DNA from: Triatoma infestans | Taxonomy: Eukaryota; Arthropoda; Insecta; Hemiptera; Reduviidae | Direction of reading: 5' to 3' | Assembly: GCA_011037195.1 (NCBI GenBank) | Contig: JAAEAF010001973.1 | Location: 1 to 64,000 of the forward strand | Length of the DNA: 64,000 nucleotides | Part shown: positions 33,496 to 44,967 of the stretch, piece after piece | How positions within the stretch are numbered: the stretch's first letter is position 1 | Layout: each line of letters opens with the position of its first letter | Translations under genes and position numbers: made by a program | Notes under the pieces: generated by a model | Databases searched by the model: none | Seen by the model: the letters and a program-made list of their open reading frames with translations, nothing else | What the model was told of the DNA's origin: nothing

Positions 33496-33637
33496 AAGTT
33501 AGTTTTTTCAAAGAAATAATTAGCTGTAAATAATTAATCAATCACAGTATAAAAAACATAGTGTGCAATGTGGGTGTATGTTAGGCCAATCAAAAGTTCA
33601 GAATTATCATGATGACCACGCCCACATTTCACACCTT
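33496..33637 (+). repeat. 142-bp duplicated segment, copy B
   Basis: Counterpart of 31640-31780 in the same orientation, followed here directly by module C1 copy 3 and not by unique sequence. Contains GGCCAATCAA. Confidence 0.85.
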
Positions 33638-33648
33638 TACCACATTCC

Positions 33649-33755
33649 ACCAAGTGTGGAGTGGGGGGGAGCATAAGAACGCTCGCCCTAGTTCGAGTTA
33701 CTAAGTTTGATGGAGTGGGGACACTCCGCTAATTGCTCTTCTTGTCTTGTAATGT
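33649..33755 (+). repeat. Clustered module C1, copy 3
   Basis: ccaagtgtggagtggggggagcataagaacgctcgccc...gagttactaagtttgatggagtggggacactccgctaattgctcttcttgtcttgta, the third copy within 2.3 kb. Confidence 0.75.
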
Positions 33756-34829
33756 GTTTAGTTGTGCATGTAGAAAATTATTTCTATTACCTTATCATAC
33801 TTGCCTATCAATATCCTAATTTCATGTTGTCTTGCTTTCTTTCCTTTTTTCTGTAAATATTATATTCTTTAAATATTGAAGTGAATCATTGCACGAACTC
33901 ATCCCTTCTCACCCTTACATAGCTGAGGATTTTATTCCATTTTATGAGTTGACGGGTAAATTAGCTTCTACTATCTTTACAAGAAATATTCCTTGAAATT
34001 CTGTTTAACCCACCTACAGTATTATACTATGAAAACGGAAATTTATAAGTTTTGTTTGTAACTTTTTTCCTAGGAATTTATATAGTAGTATTTTATATAG
34101 TTATTGCGGAGAGATAAACTAAGGTTATAATATAATAGCATCATTAGTAATTATATACATGGGCATAACTATAATGCTTAATTATAGCATTGTTATAAAT
34201 GTTATAACTTTTTGTATGAATTAAATACAACTACCATATATTTTATTAGACATTTATTTATCTTGTGCTTTGCATATTTTCTACATTAACCAGTTTTTGT
34301 TTGTTTTTGAGGACTGTAAAAAAATCAATAAATTGGCATTAATATCTACATTTGGCTTCTTAATATCCAGAAAACTGCCAATGTATTTGCGGGGGAATAA
34401 ACCAGCTCAATCTTTTCAAATTTAACATAGTCTCGTTTTGATCTTTAATTGCCCTCTTCCTTCCCCTCCACCATTCCACCCTCTTTGCCTTCTTCCTTCT
34501 CCATCCTTGCAGCGATCAGGGAATATTGAGAGTTGCGACTCTCGTTCTTAACATTTTGGCCATACAAGTATCTGAAACAGTTATATGGTTAATGCCTGTA
34601 TAGATATTAAGTTGTTTTGGTGCATTCAGAGAAGAGTATTCAGAACTGAAGTATACAAAAAATTAATTCCTAATCCGACTTATATTTCCATAGTTTCCTT
34701 TGGTGAAATTACACGTGCAATTATATAAGCAATAATTATACATGCTTCCTTTATCGCTATTGCCAATATGCTTTTGGCGCTCTAGAGAAATCGTACATAC
34801 TCGGACAATTTAACTCGCTAATAGTTTTT
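33756..34829. other. Intergenic, nothing recognised
   Basis: AT-rich. A pyrimidine-rich stretch at 34448-34512 ends in CCTTGCAG, which looks like a splice acceptor, but no open frame follows it. Confidence 0.45.
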
Positions 34830-34834
34830 TTTTT

Positions 34835-35012
34835 TACTGTATGTGTTACGTCAAAGTGTATATGATTGATATCTTCATCCTTCCCGCTACCACAATCACA
34901 TTTGGGACTATATGTATTTTTATACGCCATGGATCAATCTGATCCATCCGAAAACAACAAATACAGATTGGCTAGGTCTCCTTAAATACCACATTGATCT
35001 CCCAAACCGTAT
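34835..35012 (-). pseudogene. I-group-like non-LTR retrotransposon, C-terminal finger remnant
   Basis: On the minus strand: TYSPKCDCGSGKDEDINHIH followed by FDVTHTV. 'SPKCdCG...dinHi.f.C' is the C-terminal Cx C...H...C finger of R1/I-type polyproteins, with the last cysteine replaced by valine here. Upstream residues include LANLYLLFSD. Short, broken, no other domain. Confidence 0.55.
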
Positions 35013-35415
35013 AATCATCCCATGCCTATTTAATTTTGTCATAAATTAACATAATATTACTCTGAACAAGCTTTAATGAAAGGATATGATCCCTAGGCGA
35101 TTATTACCTCACTTAATATAAGAGCAAAGCAAACGGTTGTGAATGTCATTTAGCAGTATAATTTTAGTGAATTATACTATTAATTTTTAGTGAATTTCTT
35201 ACGATTTATTTACAGAAACTTACTATACAAGCTTACACAGAATATAGACGAATGTGTAGTTATTTTAACGGTTTTTTTCCCTAGGAAAATTTTATTTTTT
35301 GATGATCATGGGAAAGTGATGATATTAATCATTTCTCTAAAAAGGTTTCCCCTGTATATTGAATGGCAAAAGACTTTGTTGTATTTTGGTTGAGCGGGTA
35401 CGTAACCTAACTTAA
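35013..35415. other. Intergenic, nothing recognised
   Basis: AT-rich, with no recognisable frame. Confidence 0.5.
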
Positions 35416-35419
35416 AAGG

Positions 35420-36155
35420 TGTTTATGTCTGCTCGGTCAGACAAGCTGGGTTGAAGGCGTTGAGTTCATATGTCTTCACTCCCAAGTTGGTACTAGAATG
35501 TTCTACAAGACTGGAAGAGCTTTCTTCCTTGAAGGATGTACTTCTAGTCTGGGTACCAGGGTATGTGGGAATGAGGAGGTGTAATAAGTTTGCCAAATTA
35601 GGCGCCACACTTCATTGGTTCCGAGCCTCTGTAGGTGTTTGTTTAGGCACATGTAAGCTTCCAGTCATGGATAGCTTCACAGCATTCATCCCTAAGGATG
35701 AGCTAGGTAGGTTGTCGGCAGGCTAAGATGCTCATTGGGGGACTGGGCAGGACTATCAGCTTATGTCTTTCACGGAATTCTTGAGGCATCTGATAGATCC
35801 CTTTTTGCACATTATGATTTAAGGAGACACCGCTAAGTAATAGGGCTCTTACCTTTTTGCAGAGCTTGTGAGACGAAGGATGAAACACCCATCTATCTGA
35901 TGGAGCTTGCTTGGATTGGGAAGATATTAGTTCATCTACTTCAGAAATATTAGTCGGAACAGGATTCTCTGGAAGAGCTTAGGCTATTTCCCTTTAAGAT
36001 TATAGTCCAATTTGTCCGGGTGAATCTTTGGTGGGTTAGACTCGGGTCTGGATTTTTGGTCTAAGCCCGCTTTGTTGTTGTTTTTCTTTGGATCAAGTAT
36101 TGGTTAGCGTAAGGTTTGGTCCCTCCCCTAATACGATTAATAATAATAAATAAAA
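35420..36155 (+). pseudogene. I-group non-LTR retrotransposon 3' remnant (RNase H and tail)
   Basis: From 35451 the plus strand reads KALSSYVFTPKLVLECSTRL, EELSSLKDVLLVWVPGYVGM and NKFAKLGATLH. This is the end of an RNase H domain: 'AL.s...tSklv.eC...L..l.....v.l.WVPGH.Gi.GNe.AD.LA..Ga'. The histidine of PGH is tyrosine and NExAD has decayed. Downstream frames with 'FIPKDELGRL' and 'LTFLQSL' fit the finger and 3' untranslated region. It ends in (TAA)n at 36139-36152. Confidence 0.75.
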
Positions 36156-36164
36156 ATGCAAACA

Positions 36165-36205
36165 AGAAAGTCGCGTGAATGTTACACACTGAATTCTTTA
36201 TTTGC
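36165..36205 (+). mobile_element. Helentron-like 3' terminal scrap
   Basis: aagaaagtcgcgtgaatgttacacactgaattct resembles the right terminus and its stem-loop. Nothing of the body is attached. Confidence 0.5.
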
Positions 36206-37069
36206 TTTTTAGATTAGAATCTGTCTGTACTTGAACTTTATTTTATAGAATTCTTTTTTTCTTTCTACTTGCCTTGTAAAGTAGAAAAAAGTGTGTCTGT
36301 CTGTGCGTAAAACAGCCTTGTAATAAACATGATAGAAAAAGCTAAAACCGGAAACAAGATTACTTGTAAAGAACACCTGTACATCCTCTTTTTACGATCA
36401 TCATCATCATCGTTCTCTTTTTTTTTTAGTTTACCTCTTCTCTATTCAAACCTTCCTTCCATTGGTTACTAAACGATTTGGTCTAGATACCGTACCGACC
36501 ACCTGCCTGCCCTATCCCGGGCAAACGATTGGCGGTATACCACACCACCACTGTATTCTATTTCTGCAAAACTTATTTCCAACTCACTTCTACTTACAGT
36601 TGAGCCCCGCGGATATTTTGCACCTTTGATAATGCTCCAAACTCTTTTCAAACTAATTCTCCCTCTTACTACTTTTTCCATTTCTTCTTCTCTCTCTTTC
36701 TTGTCTTCCTCCTCCTCCTCCTCCTGCCCATAGTCAATTTCTAGAAGAAGTTACGGACCATAAGAGACTCTTTTTTTTTTACTTATTTCTTTTCTTTAAT
36801 TTTTTTGCGAAATATTCATGGGAAGCCTATGACCGAACAGTTCCAATATTATCAGAGAATTCACCAATTAAGTTAGAAGATTATTCGTAAGTAGAGTATA
36901 AAATTAATTTATAGAAAATAGAAAAAATATTTTAGGCACATATTATTCACGATGGACTTGTAGAAAAACATCTGTTTTAAGCGTAACAGGTTTCAGAAAA
37001 GTTAAAACGTAAAAAATTACAATCTTTAATTAAACAATATTTGAAGTTAATTTACCTTACAAACAGTTA
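36206..37069. other. Intergenic; short triplet runs
   Basis: (ATC)n at 36396-36412 and (TCC)n at 36704-36724. No gene recognised. Confidence 0.5.
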
Positions 37070-37700
37070 TACAGATTACTAAAGACAGATCCACATTAAA
37101 CATAAACAACAAACTCCTAATTTACAAGACACTACTGAAACCACTTTGGACATACGGACTTCAGCTTTGGGGAGCGGCTAAACAGACACATTTGAAAAAA
37201 ATTCAGACATTCCAATCTCGCACACTGCGGACTATACTTTCATCTCTTTCTATGTTACAAAGGAAACAATACATAAAGACACAAACACTGAAACAGTACA
37301 ACATGCAGCACATCGACTGTACACTAAGTATCTTGTCAACTGAACGGTCATACAAATCTTCTCATCAACAATTTACAAACAACTCTAGTTCCAGTAAGAA
37401 GACTAAAACGGAGATGGCCACAGGACTTGTTACATCCACCGTAGACAAACTTCATACTGACTGACAGACCTCACTGAACGACATTATGAACTAGCATAAT
37501 TACATTCACACCCATACATTCATTTCACTTCACATTTCATTTATTCACTTCATAAACAAATCACTCCAACAGGGCCATCATTGGATGGGGTACCTGCACA
37601 CGTTCTACACGTCAGTACATTATCTTACAGACAACAGCATTACAGGCAAAACACATTTTGTGTTGGTACTGTATTACAATTAAATAATAATAATAAAATA
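37070..37700 (+). pseudogene. Jockey-like non-LTR retrotransposon, reverse transcriptase C-terminus and 3' end
   Basis: The plus strand reads LLIYKTLLKPLWTYGLQLWG, then AAKQTHLKKIQTFQSRTLRT ILSS, then (after frameshifts) RRLKRRWPQDLL. 'YK..LkP.wtYgiqLWG.a.......iq.fQsk.LR.i' is the signature after the reverse transcriptase palm domain in the jockey clade, and 'RLKR..P.dLL' is its usual end. The 3' untranslated part ends in (AAT)n plus A runs at 37684-37722. Only this C-terminal portion survives. Confidence 0.8.
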
Positions 37701-37879
37701 AAAAAAAAACAAAAAAAAAAACAATATTTGAAAATCATTTATCAATCATTCAATCTAAACTTGAAATAGTAGTTATTTGAAAGTATGTAAAACTATGTCA
37801 GAATAATAGTTAATAGTTATTAATTTTTTTGGGAATATCAACATAGTAGAACTTGAGTTAATTTAGGTGAAAATTGACC

Positions 37880-38290
37880 GTAATTACTTATTCAAAATTG
37901 GCTTGAGTATGAAAGAAGTGTTTTTAGCGAATGATCTGCATTGTGAGTGAGTTAACAAAATACCTCAAAAATGAAAATTCGCCGAGCGTTCACAAGCGTC
38001 GTATTCCGTTTAGGTCCTGCCACCACACCTGATACAAAGGTTTTGACCCAAAATCCATCAACTGAAAGTGCTACCTTATTCAATGATTTTTGCCTCAGTT
38101 TTTTCCACTTTTCTTGAAAACACCTCCAACAGCTTAAACTTCATATACTTTCTATATAAATGAATCCCTATCGCTTTTGTTTTACAGAATAGGTTTTTGA
38201 GTTATTTCGGTCATTTTCTCTAAAACGACTAGTCTTACCAAAAATTAGGATTCTCAAACTTTATATTGAGACTATGGTCTGGGTTGGTAT
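37880..38290 (+). mobile_element. Helentron-like fragment, middle
   Basis: 'gtgtttttagcgaatgatctgca', 'aaatacctcaaaaatgaaaattcgc', 'cgtattccgtttaggtcctgccacc', 'caaaatccatcaactgaaagtgc', 'ttcttgaaaacacctccaac'. Both termini are absent. A family-A hammerhead-like scrap follows. Confidence 0.65.
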
Positions 38291-38352
38291 ATATAAATCG
38301 ATATATCGCTCATATAATACAATAGGCTTCTTCAGGGTAATTGCTGGTTTAA
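38291..38352 (-). repeat. Hammerhead-core-like motif, family A (degenerate)
   Basis: Minus strand: CTGAAGAAGCCTATTGTATT, then ATATGAGC, then GATATATCG in place of GAAACGTCGG. Same layout as at 3946 and 59020. Confidence 0.4.
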
Positions 38353-39690
38353 CTTTTTAGACCAACACTCAGATAATAGTCTTTGGCAAACGGTAATGCT
38401 GGGTATTGCTCAGGTCGCCGAGGTAAAGGCTTGGTAAAACTCTTTATTGGAGGGTTATTTTCCTTCTTTCATGAATGTTCTTTTGGGAGCAGAAATAGCT
38501 ATACTATCGCAGGAAAATGGCTGGTCTGATTAGGGGTCAGACCGGTGACGTCTCTTTGAGATTGTGTTGGCCTGGCTGCACTGAGAATCCTCCACTTAGG
38601 AAAGGATAAACCTTGGCGATTTGTTTATATAAGAGCCACTATCCGCCTTGAAGCTCTAATCATAGGAGCTGCTTAAATCTAATCTTATCTAACAATCAAA
38701 TTATAAATATTTAGCTGAAAATTAGAGATTAAAAATTACATAATTTATTTGGCTTGTCCTCTGAAAAGTATAATTCTTCCTGAAGGTGAAAATTTAATGA
38801 ATTTTCCACTTTACTTTTGTTCAGTACCGGTTTTTATCAGCACAGTTTTTAATATTAATTATTTTCAATGCTAGCATCCTTTTTTCTAAACCATTCGGAG
38901 ACAAACCTCCGGTTGACAAACCTTTTTATTAATGTTATTAGTAATAACAAAAGTGCACTGTTAATAACATTATTAATAATAATGGACTTTTTGTTCCTTT
39001 GTATTGCTAGAGGCAGAAAGGATTGAGCTTGAAGGAGACAAGGGAGAAAGATGAAGTATTTGGAAAATAAACTGGTTATAAAGGCAACCTGCTGGAAGAG
39101 CACCGAAAAATTTCTTTTTTATTTTCATCTTAATAAGTTAATATTTTTTGTATTACCTCTTAAAGCAAACACCTTTAATGTATAATATAATTTAATGTAT
39201 AATATAATTTACTCTGTTTATTTTTCAACTTATTGCTATAAGAGGAACTACAAATAAACTAAATTGAGTGTTTACCGAAAACTCACCAAAAAAAAATAAA
39301 TGGGTTTAGATATTATAACCGGAAGTTTAGAATTTTAATTCCGTAATTAGATTACAGACAGTAATGGTTGCCCTTTGCTCCTAGGCTCTAATAATGGTGG
39401 CTTAAAAAAAGTTATTACCGTTTGTCTATGAGACTGTTGGTATCGTTGTGATCACGCTGAATGCATACCTCACACATCTTTTCTTACCGCCTACAACTCA
39501 ATCTTACGTACTTAATTAATAAAAATTATATTTATTTTGTATATAGTCCCAATTTCAGTACTAACCTCGCTTAGTATCCGTCGATAATTATCCTTTTTGT
39601 GTCAAATAATTTTATCTGATTTGTTTTATATCTAATTAATTTTCTTCTATAAAATAATTTTTTTTTTACTTTATTATTCAGCATATAGTT
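38353..39690. other. Intergenic; small hairpin and short tandem repeat
   Basis: GGTCTGA at 38523 and TCAGACC at 38537 form a 7-bp hairpin in a less AT-rich patch (38380-38660) that may be an unrecognised SINE-like piece. At 39177-39208 tttaatgtataatataa is doubled. No gene is seen. Confidence 0.45.
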
Positions 39691-39850
39691 AGTTCTGTGT
39701 TAACTTCTACTGGAGCTTGACAGAAAAAGAGAGAGCGACTGAGAACCTGCCCGGTCAGAAGGTGAGCGAATCGAAAGATGGTACAAATGCCTATCTTGTT
39801 CTCTTTTTGAGATCCAGTCCAATAATTTTTTTATCACGGTAGTTCGAACA
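39690..39850 (+). mobile_element. Possible LTR end (gypsy/Osvaldo-type retrotransposon)
   Basis: The proposal rests on a primer-binding-site-like sequence just downstream (39856). The sequence immediately before it ends in CA at 39849-39850, as LTRs do. The LTR start is not identified, and no second LTR, gag or pol is visible in the window. Confidence 0.3.
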
Positions 39851-39855
39851 ATATC

Positions 39856-39870
39856 TGGCGCCCAACACTG
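39856..39870 (+). promoter_or_regulatory. Primer-binding-site-like sequence, tRNA-Lys type
   Basis: TGGCGCCCAAC matches the first eleven bases of the tRNA-Lys-complementary primer-binding site used by several insect gypsy-group elements, five bases after a CA that could end an LTR. Bases beyond the eleventh differ from that site. Confidence 0.4.
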
Positions 39871-40096
39871 GCACCCTCAAGAAAAATATCGTTTACCTTC
39901 AGGACGGGTTACAATTTAGAAATCATGAGAAATCGCAATTGAGCAATTCCACAGGTTAGTTTCCAGACTTAAACTCCTGCATCGCCATCGCTCGACAAGT
40001 CTACGCCTCCAAAGAAGCGAAAGTGTAACCGGGAATTTTGTCTGCATAGGTGTCTGTGCGTAAACAAGTAAAACCCAAGATATTGCTTCAAGACAC

Positions 40097-40114
40097 CTTG
40101 CAAGATCTTGCAAG
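40097..40114. repeat. Perfect 18-bp palindrome
   Basis: CTTGCAAGATCTTGCAAG equals its own reverse complement. It lies 230 bases downstream of the putative LTR, in its would-be leader. Confidence 0.9.
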
Positions 40115-41424
40115 TGTCAGTGTTAACTATTTATTCGCCTGGTTAGACGGAGGATTTCTACGGAGTGACGACGTTGTAGATGTAATATGCTTTATTGAAC
40201 ATTTATTAACTTATTCGTAAATATTTGGAAAAAAGGAAGTGGTTTTGAAACAAGTTTGTTCGGAATTACAAAAAAAAAACCTCTCGAAACTTCTTCGACT
40301 TGTTGCTAAAAATAAGGGATTCTTTCTTGTGCTTGTAGCTCTGCTAAACCCCGCCTATTGCCATAAATTTTCTACTTGCTGAGACGTCATTTAGCTCCAC
40401 CCATAGGTTTCACAATAATGTTGCCTAGCTACACTTTCCATTTATTATCTCATATTTTGTTAAACTTATCATTTCTCTCAACATTCACTTCAACCCTATC
40501 AATGATCATGAATACAAATCGTAAAAACATTCAGTACATGATTATTATGGAGAAAAGATTTTTGATCACAAAATGGTTTAAGATACTGAGCATTTTTATT
40601 TATTTTTTCCAAATATGTAGTGAAGTATTTTAGCATAACATGAGCCCACTTCTCCCAATCACTCACTATCTCGCTCTCTCTCTCTCACACACACAATTTT
40701 TATGATAGTAGCAATAAAGTTAAGGGTGTATCTCTCTACCTTTTGATTACATCATCATAAAAAAAATTCTGGCTAACAAAAAAAGCACTTAAAAATTCCC
40801 AATGTATTAGAAGCATTATTATAATAAATATATATATATATATAATTTATTTATTAGAATCGAGTTTATTGATCGATACTTTTCAATAACAACTTTGTTT
40901 ACATTTTTAAACAACAAAGTATTATAGACTAATGGTTTTATTACTGTAGAGCGCAATATAAAAATTATGTTAACAACTCTCATTACTTATAGTTGCTTTT
41001 GTTCATATGAATGAAACTGAATTCCTCTGTATAAAAGTGCACCTTTTTTCTAATTACTAATGGAAATAAGTGTCGTAACAATATTATTCATTATATATAA
41101 TGCAGATCAGTAATATGAGTTATAATAAAGTAGATATTTTGTTTTTACACTCATTGAAAGCATTTGAAATTGTTATCACAGTCGTCCAAGTATTGTATGG
41201 TTTTATTAGTTTGAAGCCCATATTTGTCCGATGTCGGTAAAATTTAAGGCATTAATAAATAATATAATCTTGTTAACCTCTGTTTTTCTACTAAAATATT
41301 AAGAAAATAAAAAAAATTAAATACATTTTAATACAGTTTTTCATCTAATGCAAATTTTTGAAAACTACTTTTTTTTTTTATGAGACGCAATGTTTCATTA
41401 GAAAAAAAGGTTTTTGAATTTTTA
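40115..41424. other. Intergenic; TA microsatellite
   Basis: A CT/CA run at 40673-40694 and (TA)n at 40827-40843. No gene recognised. Confidence 0.5.
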
Positions 41425-41760
41425 AACTCACACAACTTTCTCTTACTGCAGTTTACAAAACTGTAACTGACAAATTTTATAGTTTATAAAACTATAGTTT
41501 ATAGTTGGCGCAACTACTGTTTATAGCTGCCGCAAATACTGTTTTTACATGTGCAGTAAAAACGCCCTGGCGCTTTACTAAGTTTCTTGAAATTCGTAAT
41601 TTTGGCAATCCATTTATTTCGAATTAATTTTGTTTAGATGGTAGAATTTATAATCTCAACTATGATGGCACTTTAGGCGAAAACATATTTATAACTCAGT
41701 CTTGTATTGATTGGTCCATCTGTCGGTGGCTTCCAAGGAGGTCTCGGATCAGTTACAAAA
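41425..41760 (-). mobile_element. Helentron-like copy, 3' part
   Basis: actcacacaactttctcttactgcagtttacaaaactgtaactgacaaattttatag is the family's right end on the minus strand. It is followed by 'ggcaatccatttatttcgaattaattttgtttagatggtagaattt'. 'gtttatag' phrases are locally repeated at 41480-41530. It breaks off near 41750. Confidence 0.75.
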
Positions 41761-41884
41761 TAACGTCTTTTCTCTATAATATTTCCCGGATAAGTGATTA
41801 TATGTCACCTGTTTTAGTATAATGCACCTAATCTGATTATTTCTTATGAATGATATAAAATATTTGCATGTTCTAGAAAATATA

Positions 41885-41950
41885 AATAAAACTTGATATA
41901 AATCACCGGCATTTTGCCCATATTGCAATAGGCTGCTTCAAAGTAGTTGT
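41885..41950 (-). repeat. Hammerhead-core-like motif, family A (degenerate)
   Basis: Minus strand: TTTGAAGCAGCCTATTGCAA then TATGGGC and AAAATGCCGG. The AGCCTATT/AATATGGG(C) stem is retained, but both core boxes have decayed. Confidence 0.35.
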
Positions 41951-42685
41951 TTTCTTGAATACTAGACCAAACAAACCAGTAAAAGCAACTGAAAGTGCAT
42001 AGATAGCTTACTTATTCCTTCATCTTGTACATTTAAATTTAAGTAGTGGGCGGGGCATAATTTTGTTCTCTGTATTTTCCCACCCCGTTAATAAAAAAAA
42101 TAAGAATATAAATTGTCCTTTAAATTAATATAGAAATCACTGTTTAATTTAATAAATGAGATCGGTCGTCCACTAATTAATAATTCAACTTTACTAATTT
42201 ATGATGTAGTTAACAGTTTTGTAGCATTCATTTAATTATTCTCTCTCTCTCACTCTGTTTAGTTATATTTTCCTTCTGTTTTGTTCCCTGGCAAAATCCT
42301 GTATATTATTATTATTCACCAGCTTAAGAGAAAAAGGCCAGCAGGAAGCCCATTTTAATATCTTCTGTGCTCATAACTACACAATAGAGCAGGAATCTCC
42401 AAACTCCTACACAGACAGTAATTAGGTTACTATATTAAAAAGTATAGAACTAGTGAAAGAAAGTTTTGTAAAGTAATGAAGAATGACTTTCGTCTTCTTA
42501 AATATTAAAGTATAAAGAAGTTTTTTTTTCTTGTTCTTTTCCCTTTCTGGATATTCACAAGACATAAATTTTTAAATAAAATAAAAACATTATTTACATT
42601 TATTTATATAAATTTAATCCATTTGCATTAATAAATTCATTTTATTAAAATAAAAATAAATTATAAAATCTTTTTCCAATGAAAA
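41951..42685. other. Intergenic, nothing recognised
   Basis: A CT run at 42240-42252; otherwise AT-rich with no frames of note. Confidence 0.5.
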
Positions 42686-42687
42686 TT

Positions 42688-43320
42688 ATTGCAATCTCTT
42701 ACTCCAGTAAGAGGAAGTATTGTAATCGTGTCAAATTTTCGATATTGAGTTTTCACCGGAAATATCCCTTTTGAGGTCTCCTTAGTCCGAAAAATTGGTT
42801 TTTAGTAAATTTGATGGTGTGTGTGTGGATTAAATCGCAGAAAGTCAAACTGGGTATTCCGTTTGGATATCACCAATGGATGCGATAGTACGTTGACTGT
42901 CAAAATTCCTCAACCAAAAGTTAACACTTTATTGAATGGTTTTTTCATTATTTTTGCAATTTTCACAAAAATAGCGCCAACGATTTTCTTTAAAACTGGG
43001 TATGTCAACTACCCATACAAAGATCTATAATTTTTTTTTTTAAACATTTCTCCAGAAAAATGTATTTAAGGGTACTTTTGGAGGAGAGGTGGTATTAGGT
43101 TTTCCTCTAATGTGCTATTTCAGTTTACTATACAATTCTGTCATCTAGCTAACATTAATTAAAATCAAATATGTTGTTGAAAATCGAAATCTCAAAAAAA
43201 TTGGTGACAGGAAGTACGTTTTTACTGAAATGTATTTTTCAGTTTTCTGGTATTTTCTCTAAAACGGCTCCAACAATTTTCTTTAAACTAGGTATGTGAA
43301 CTACACATATAATGAGCTAC
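42688..43320 (+). mobile_element. Helentron-like element, left part (continues at 45360)
   Basis: aatctcttactccagtaagaggaagtattgtaatcgtgtc, then 'gagttttcaccggaaatatcccttttgagg', a short GT run, 'ggtattccgtttggatatcaccaatgg', 'aaaaatagcgccaacgattttc' and 'tgaactacacatataatgagctac' where a LINE is inserted. Confidence 0.8.
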
Positions 43321-43904
43321 GAGTTGCTGTTGGTGTGTCGAACGGTTAACAGGTACCTGCCTTTTCTATCTCTATATTGGTTTCTACAGTACCGATTTTT
43401 ATGAAAATTTGTGTGTGATTCATCAGATGTTCTTTAGGTTTAATGGTAAAATTTGGTGAAAATCTAACGAGCAGTTACCCAGATAATTAGGAAATTAATC
43501 ATTAAGCTTTTTAAAAAAAATCAGTGTTAGCGTTAGTGAGGTGGAATTGATAAGAACTTTTGACTACACCCATTTACCAATCAAAAGCGAGAATGGATAT
43601 ATTCATATAAAGAGTGAATTTTGATAAACATACTTAAGTAAATAGATCTATCTCTCTGGGTATCAACATTGAAACATAAGTGGGGGCACCTCGAGGTCAC
43701 CCAACTGATCTATTTCTTATACACCGCATTTTAAATTTATAACTCTCTAAAAAGACATTTATTTGTAAGCGAAATTTTCAATTTTCGTTATAAGATTTGC
43801 CTTACGATTTTCTTAGAAAACTGAATTTGTTTTTTTTTACACCAAACGTTTGCATGGTAGAAAAATAAATTGGTTAAAATCAAAATAATAGAATATCTGT
43901 GGAA

Positions 43905-44042
43905 ATGTCTGAATTAAAATCACTTCTCGATAATTTAAAGTCTGAGATTAAATCAGAAATTGAAGTGATAATTAGTAAGGAATTCAGCAAATTAAATATT
44001 TGTGAATATTTGTATGGCAGACGGAGCCTCATTTTTGCGTAG
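43905..44042 (+). CDS. Truncated ORF1 start of the non-LTR element, coiled coil
   Basis: MSELKSLLDNLKSEIKSEIE VIISKEFSKLN is followed by 14 residues and a stop (45 codons). Leucine/isoleucine spacing suggests a coiled coil, as at the start of the RNA-binding ORF1 proteins of CR1/L2-type elements, which mediate trimerisation. It is joined to unrelated sequence after residue ~31, where the deletion junction probably lies. It overlaps the start of the next frame by about 40 bases. Unlikely to be functional. Confidence 0.4.
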   Translation: MSELKSLLDNLKSEIKSEIEVIISKEFSKLNICEYLYGRRSLIFA

Positions 44043-44496
44043 AGAGATGCCGAATTTGATGGAAAAATTCCATAATCATTGTTTGGGGGCAGCATCAAGA
44101 TATAATCCAATTTACAGATGTATTAGTTCCCTGGGAGGAGGTGAAGACTATATTAAGTTTAGAGTTTGCAAACTTAGGGTTATGAGTCAGCTGCGGTTAA
44201 GCTATAAAAATGCAATTAAAATTTGTTATAACCATTGCACTTATTCCATTGACTGTGCGGGAGTATGTGCGGTGTGTTCACTGCATGATCCTGAGTCTCT
44301 GTACCACATTCTCCTAGTTTGTCCCGTCTATGCCTCCTTGCGCTCTCGTCATCTTGGTAGACACTCTCAAGATCTCCAAGATTTGTTAAATGTAACCACT
44401 ATTGACCAGCTGAATGATTTATTTTATTATATTGTTAATGTGTTAAAGTTGAGAGCGTTAGTTTTAGATGAATGTGTGAGAGTGACTGTTGTATAA
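44002..44496 (+). pseudogene. Non-LTR polyprotein C-terminal fragment, 164 codons open
   Basis: The longest repeat-derived open frame in the window with recognisable content: KLRVMSQLRLSYKNAIKICY, CAVCSLHDPESLYHILLVCP (a CxxC...H...C finger) and then LHDLLN-like and LNDLFYYIVNVLKLR residues. It is related to the fragment at 18385 (KLRVISQLRL, CSLC). The finger is thought to bind nucleic acid at the end of the polyprotein. No polymerase or endonuclease is attached, so this is a deletion remnant even though the frame is intact; the open frame suggests recent insertion. Confidence 0.7.
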
Positions 44497-44819
44497 GAGT
44501 ATTATTTTTTCGATTGAAATTGCTTAATTTGTTTTATATTATACTGATATTGTCTATATATATTCATAATATTTTTATAATGTTTGTTTTTATTCTGGTA
44601 CATTGCGTCACCTGTTAATTATGGAGTGTTTTGTTCAAGTTTTAAATTTTGTATAATATAATTGATTGTATCTTTTGGATTGTACTAATTGTAATATCAA
44701 AGTAAAGATTGTATGTAATGCTGCTTATGAGTATAATGTAATTATATAATGTATGTATGTAAAGATGGTAATGTAATGATGCACTGTACCCATTTGTATG
44801 GCCGCTTGGCTTCACAAAT

Positions 44820-44967
44820 TAAATTAAATAATAATAGTAAAAATAATAAAGCAACAGGTTTGGATTTAGTGCCCAATGAGTGCTTAAAATATTTGCCCTC
44901 TTCCTCAGCCAAACTGACAGATTTATTCTTATTTGTTGTAAACTCTCTTAAAATAAGAAATAAGTGA
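44820..44967 (+). pseudogene. Reverse transcriptase motif fragment
   Basis: NNKATGLDLVPNECLKYLPS followed by LTDLFLFVVNSL matches the first conserved blocks of non-LTR reverse transcriptase ('nKA.GlDgipnE.lK.lp.....l..lfn.i'). It lies downstream of the polyprotein's C-terminal piece, out of normal order, and stops after about 40 residues. Confidence 0.7.

Noticed and set aside
34448..34512. Polypyrimidine tract ending in CCTTGCAG as a splice acceptor
   Set aside because: No open frame or donor partner is seen nearby. Pyrimidine tracts are frequent here.
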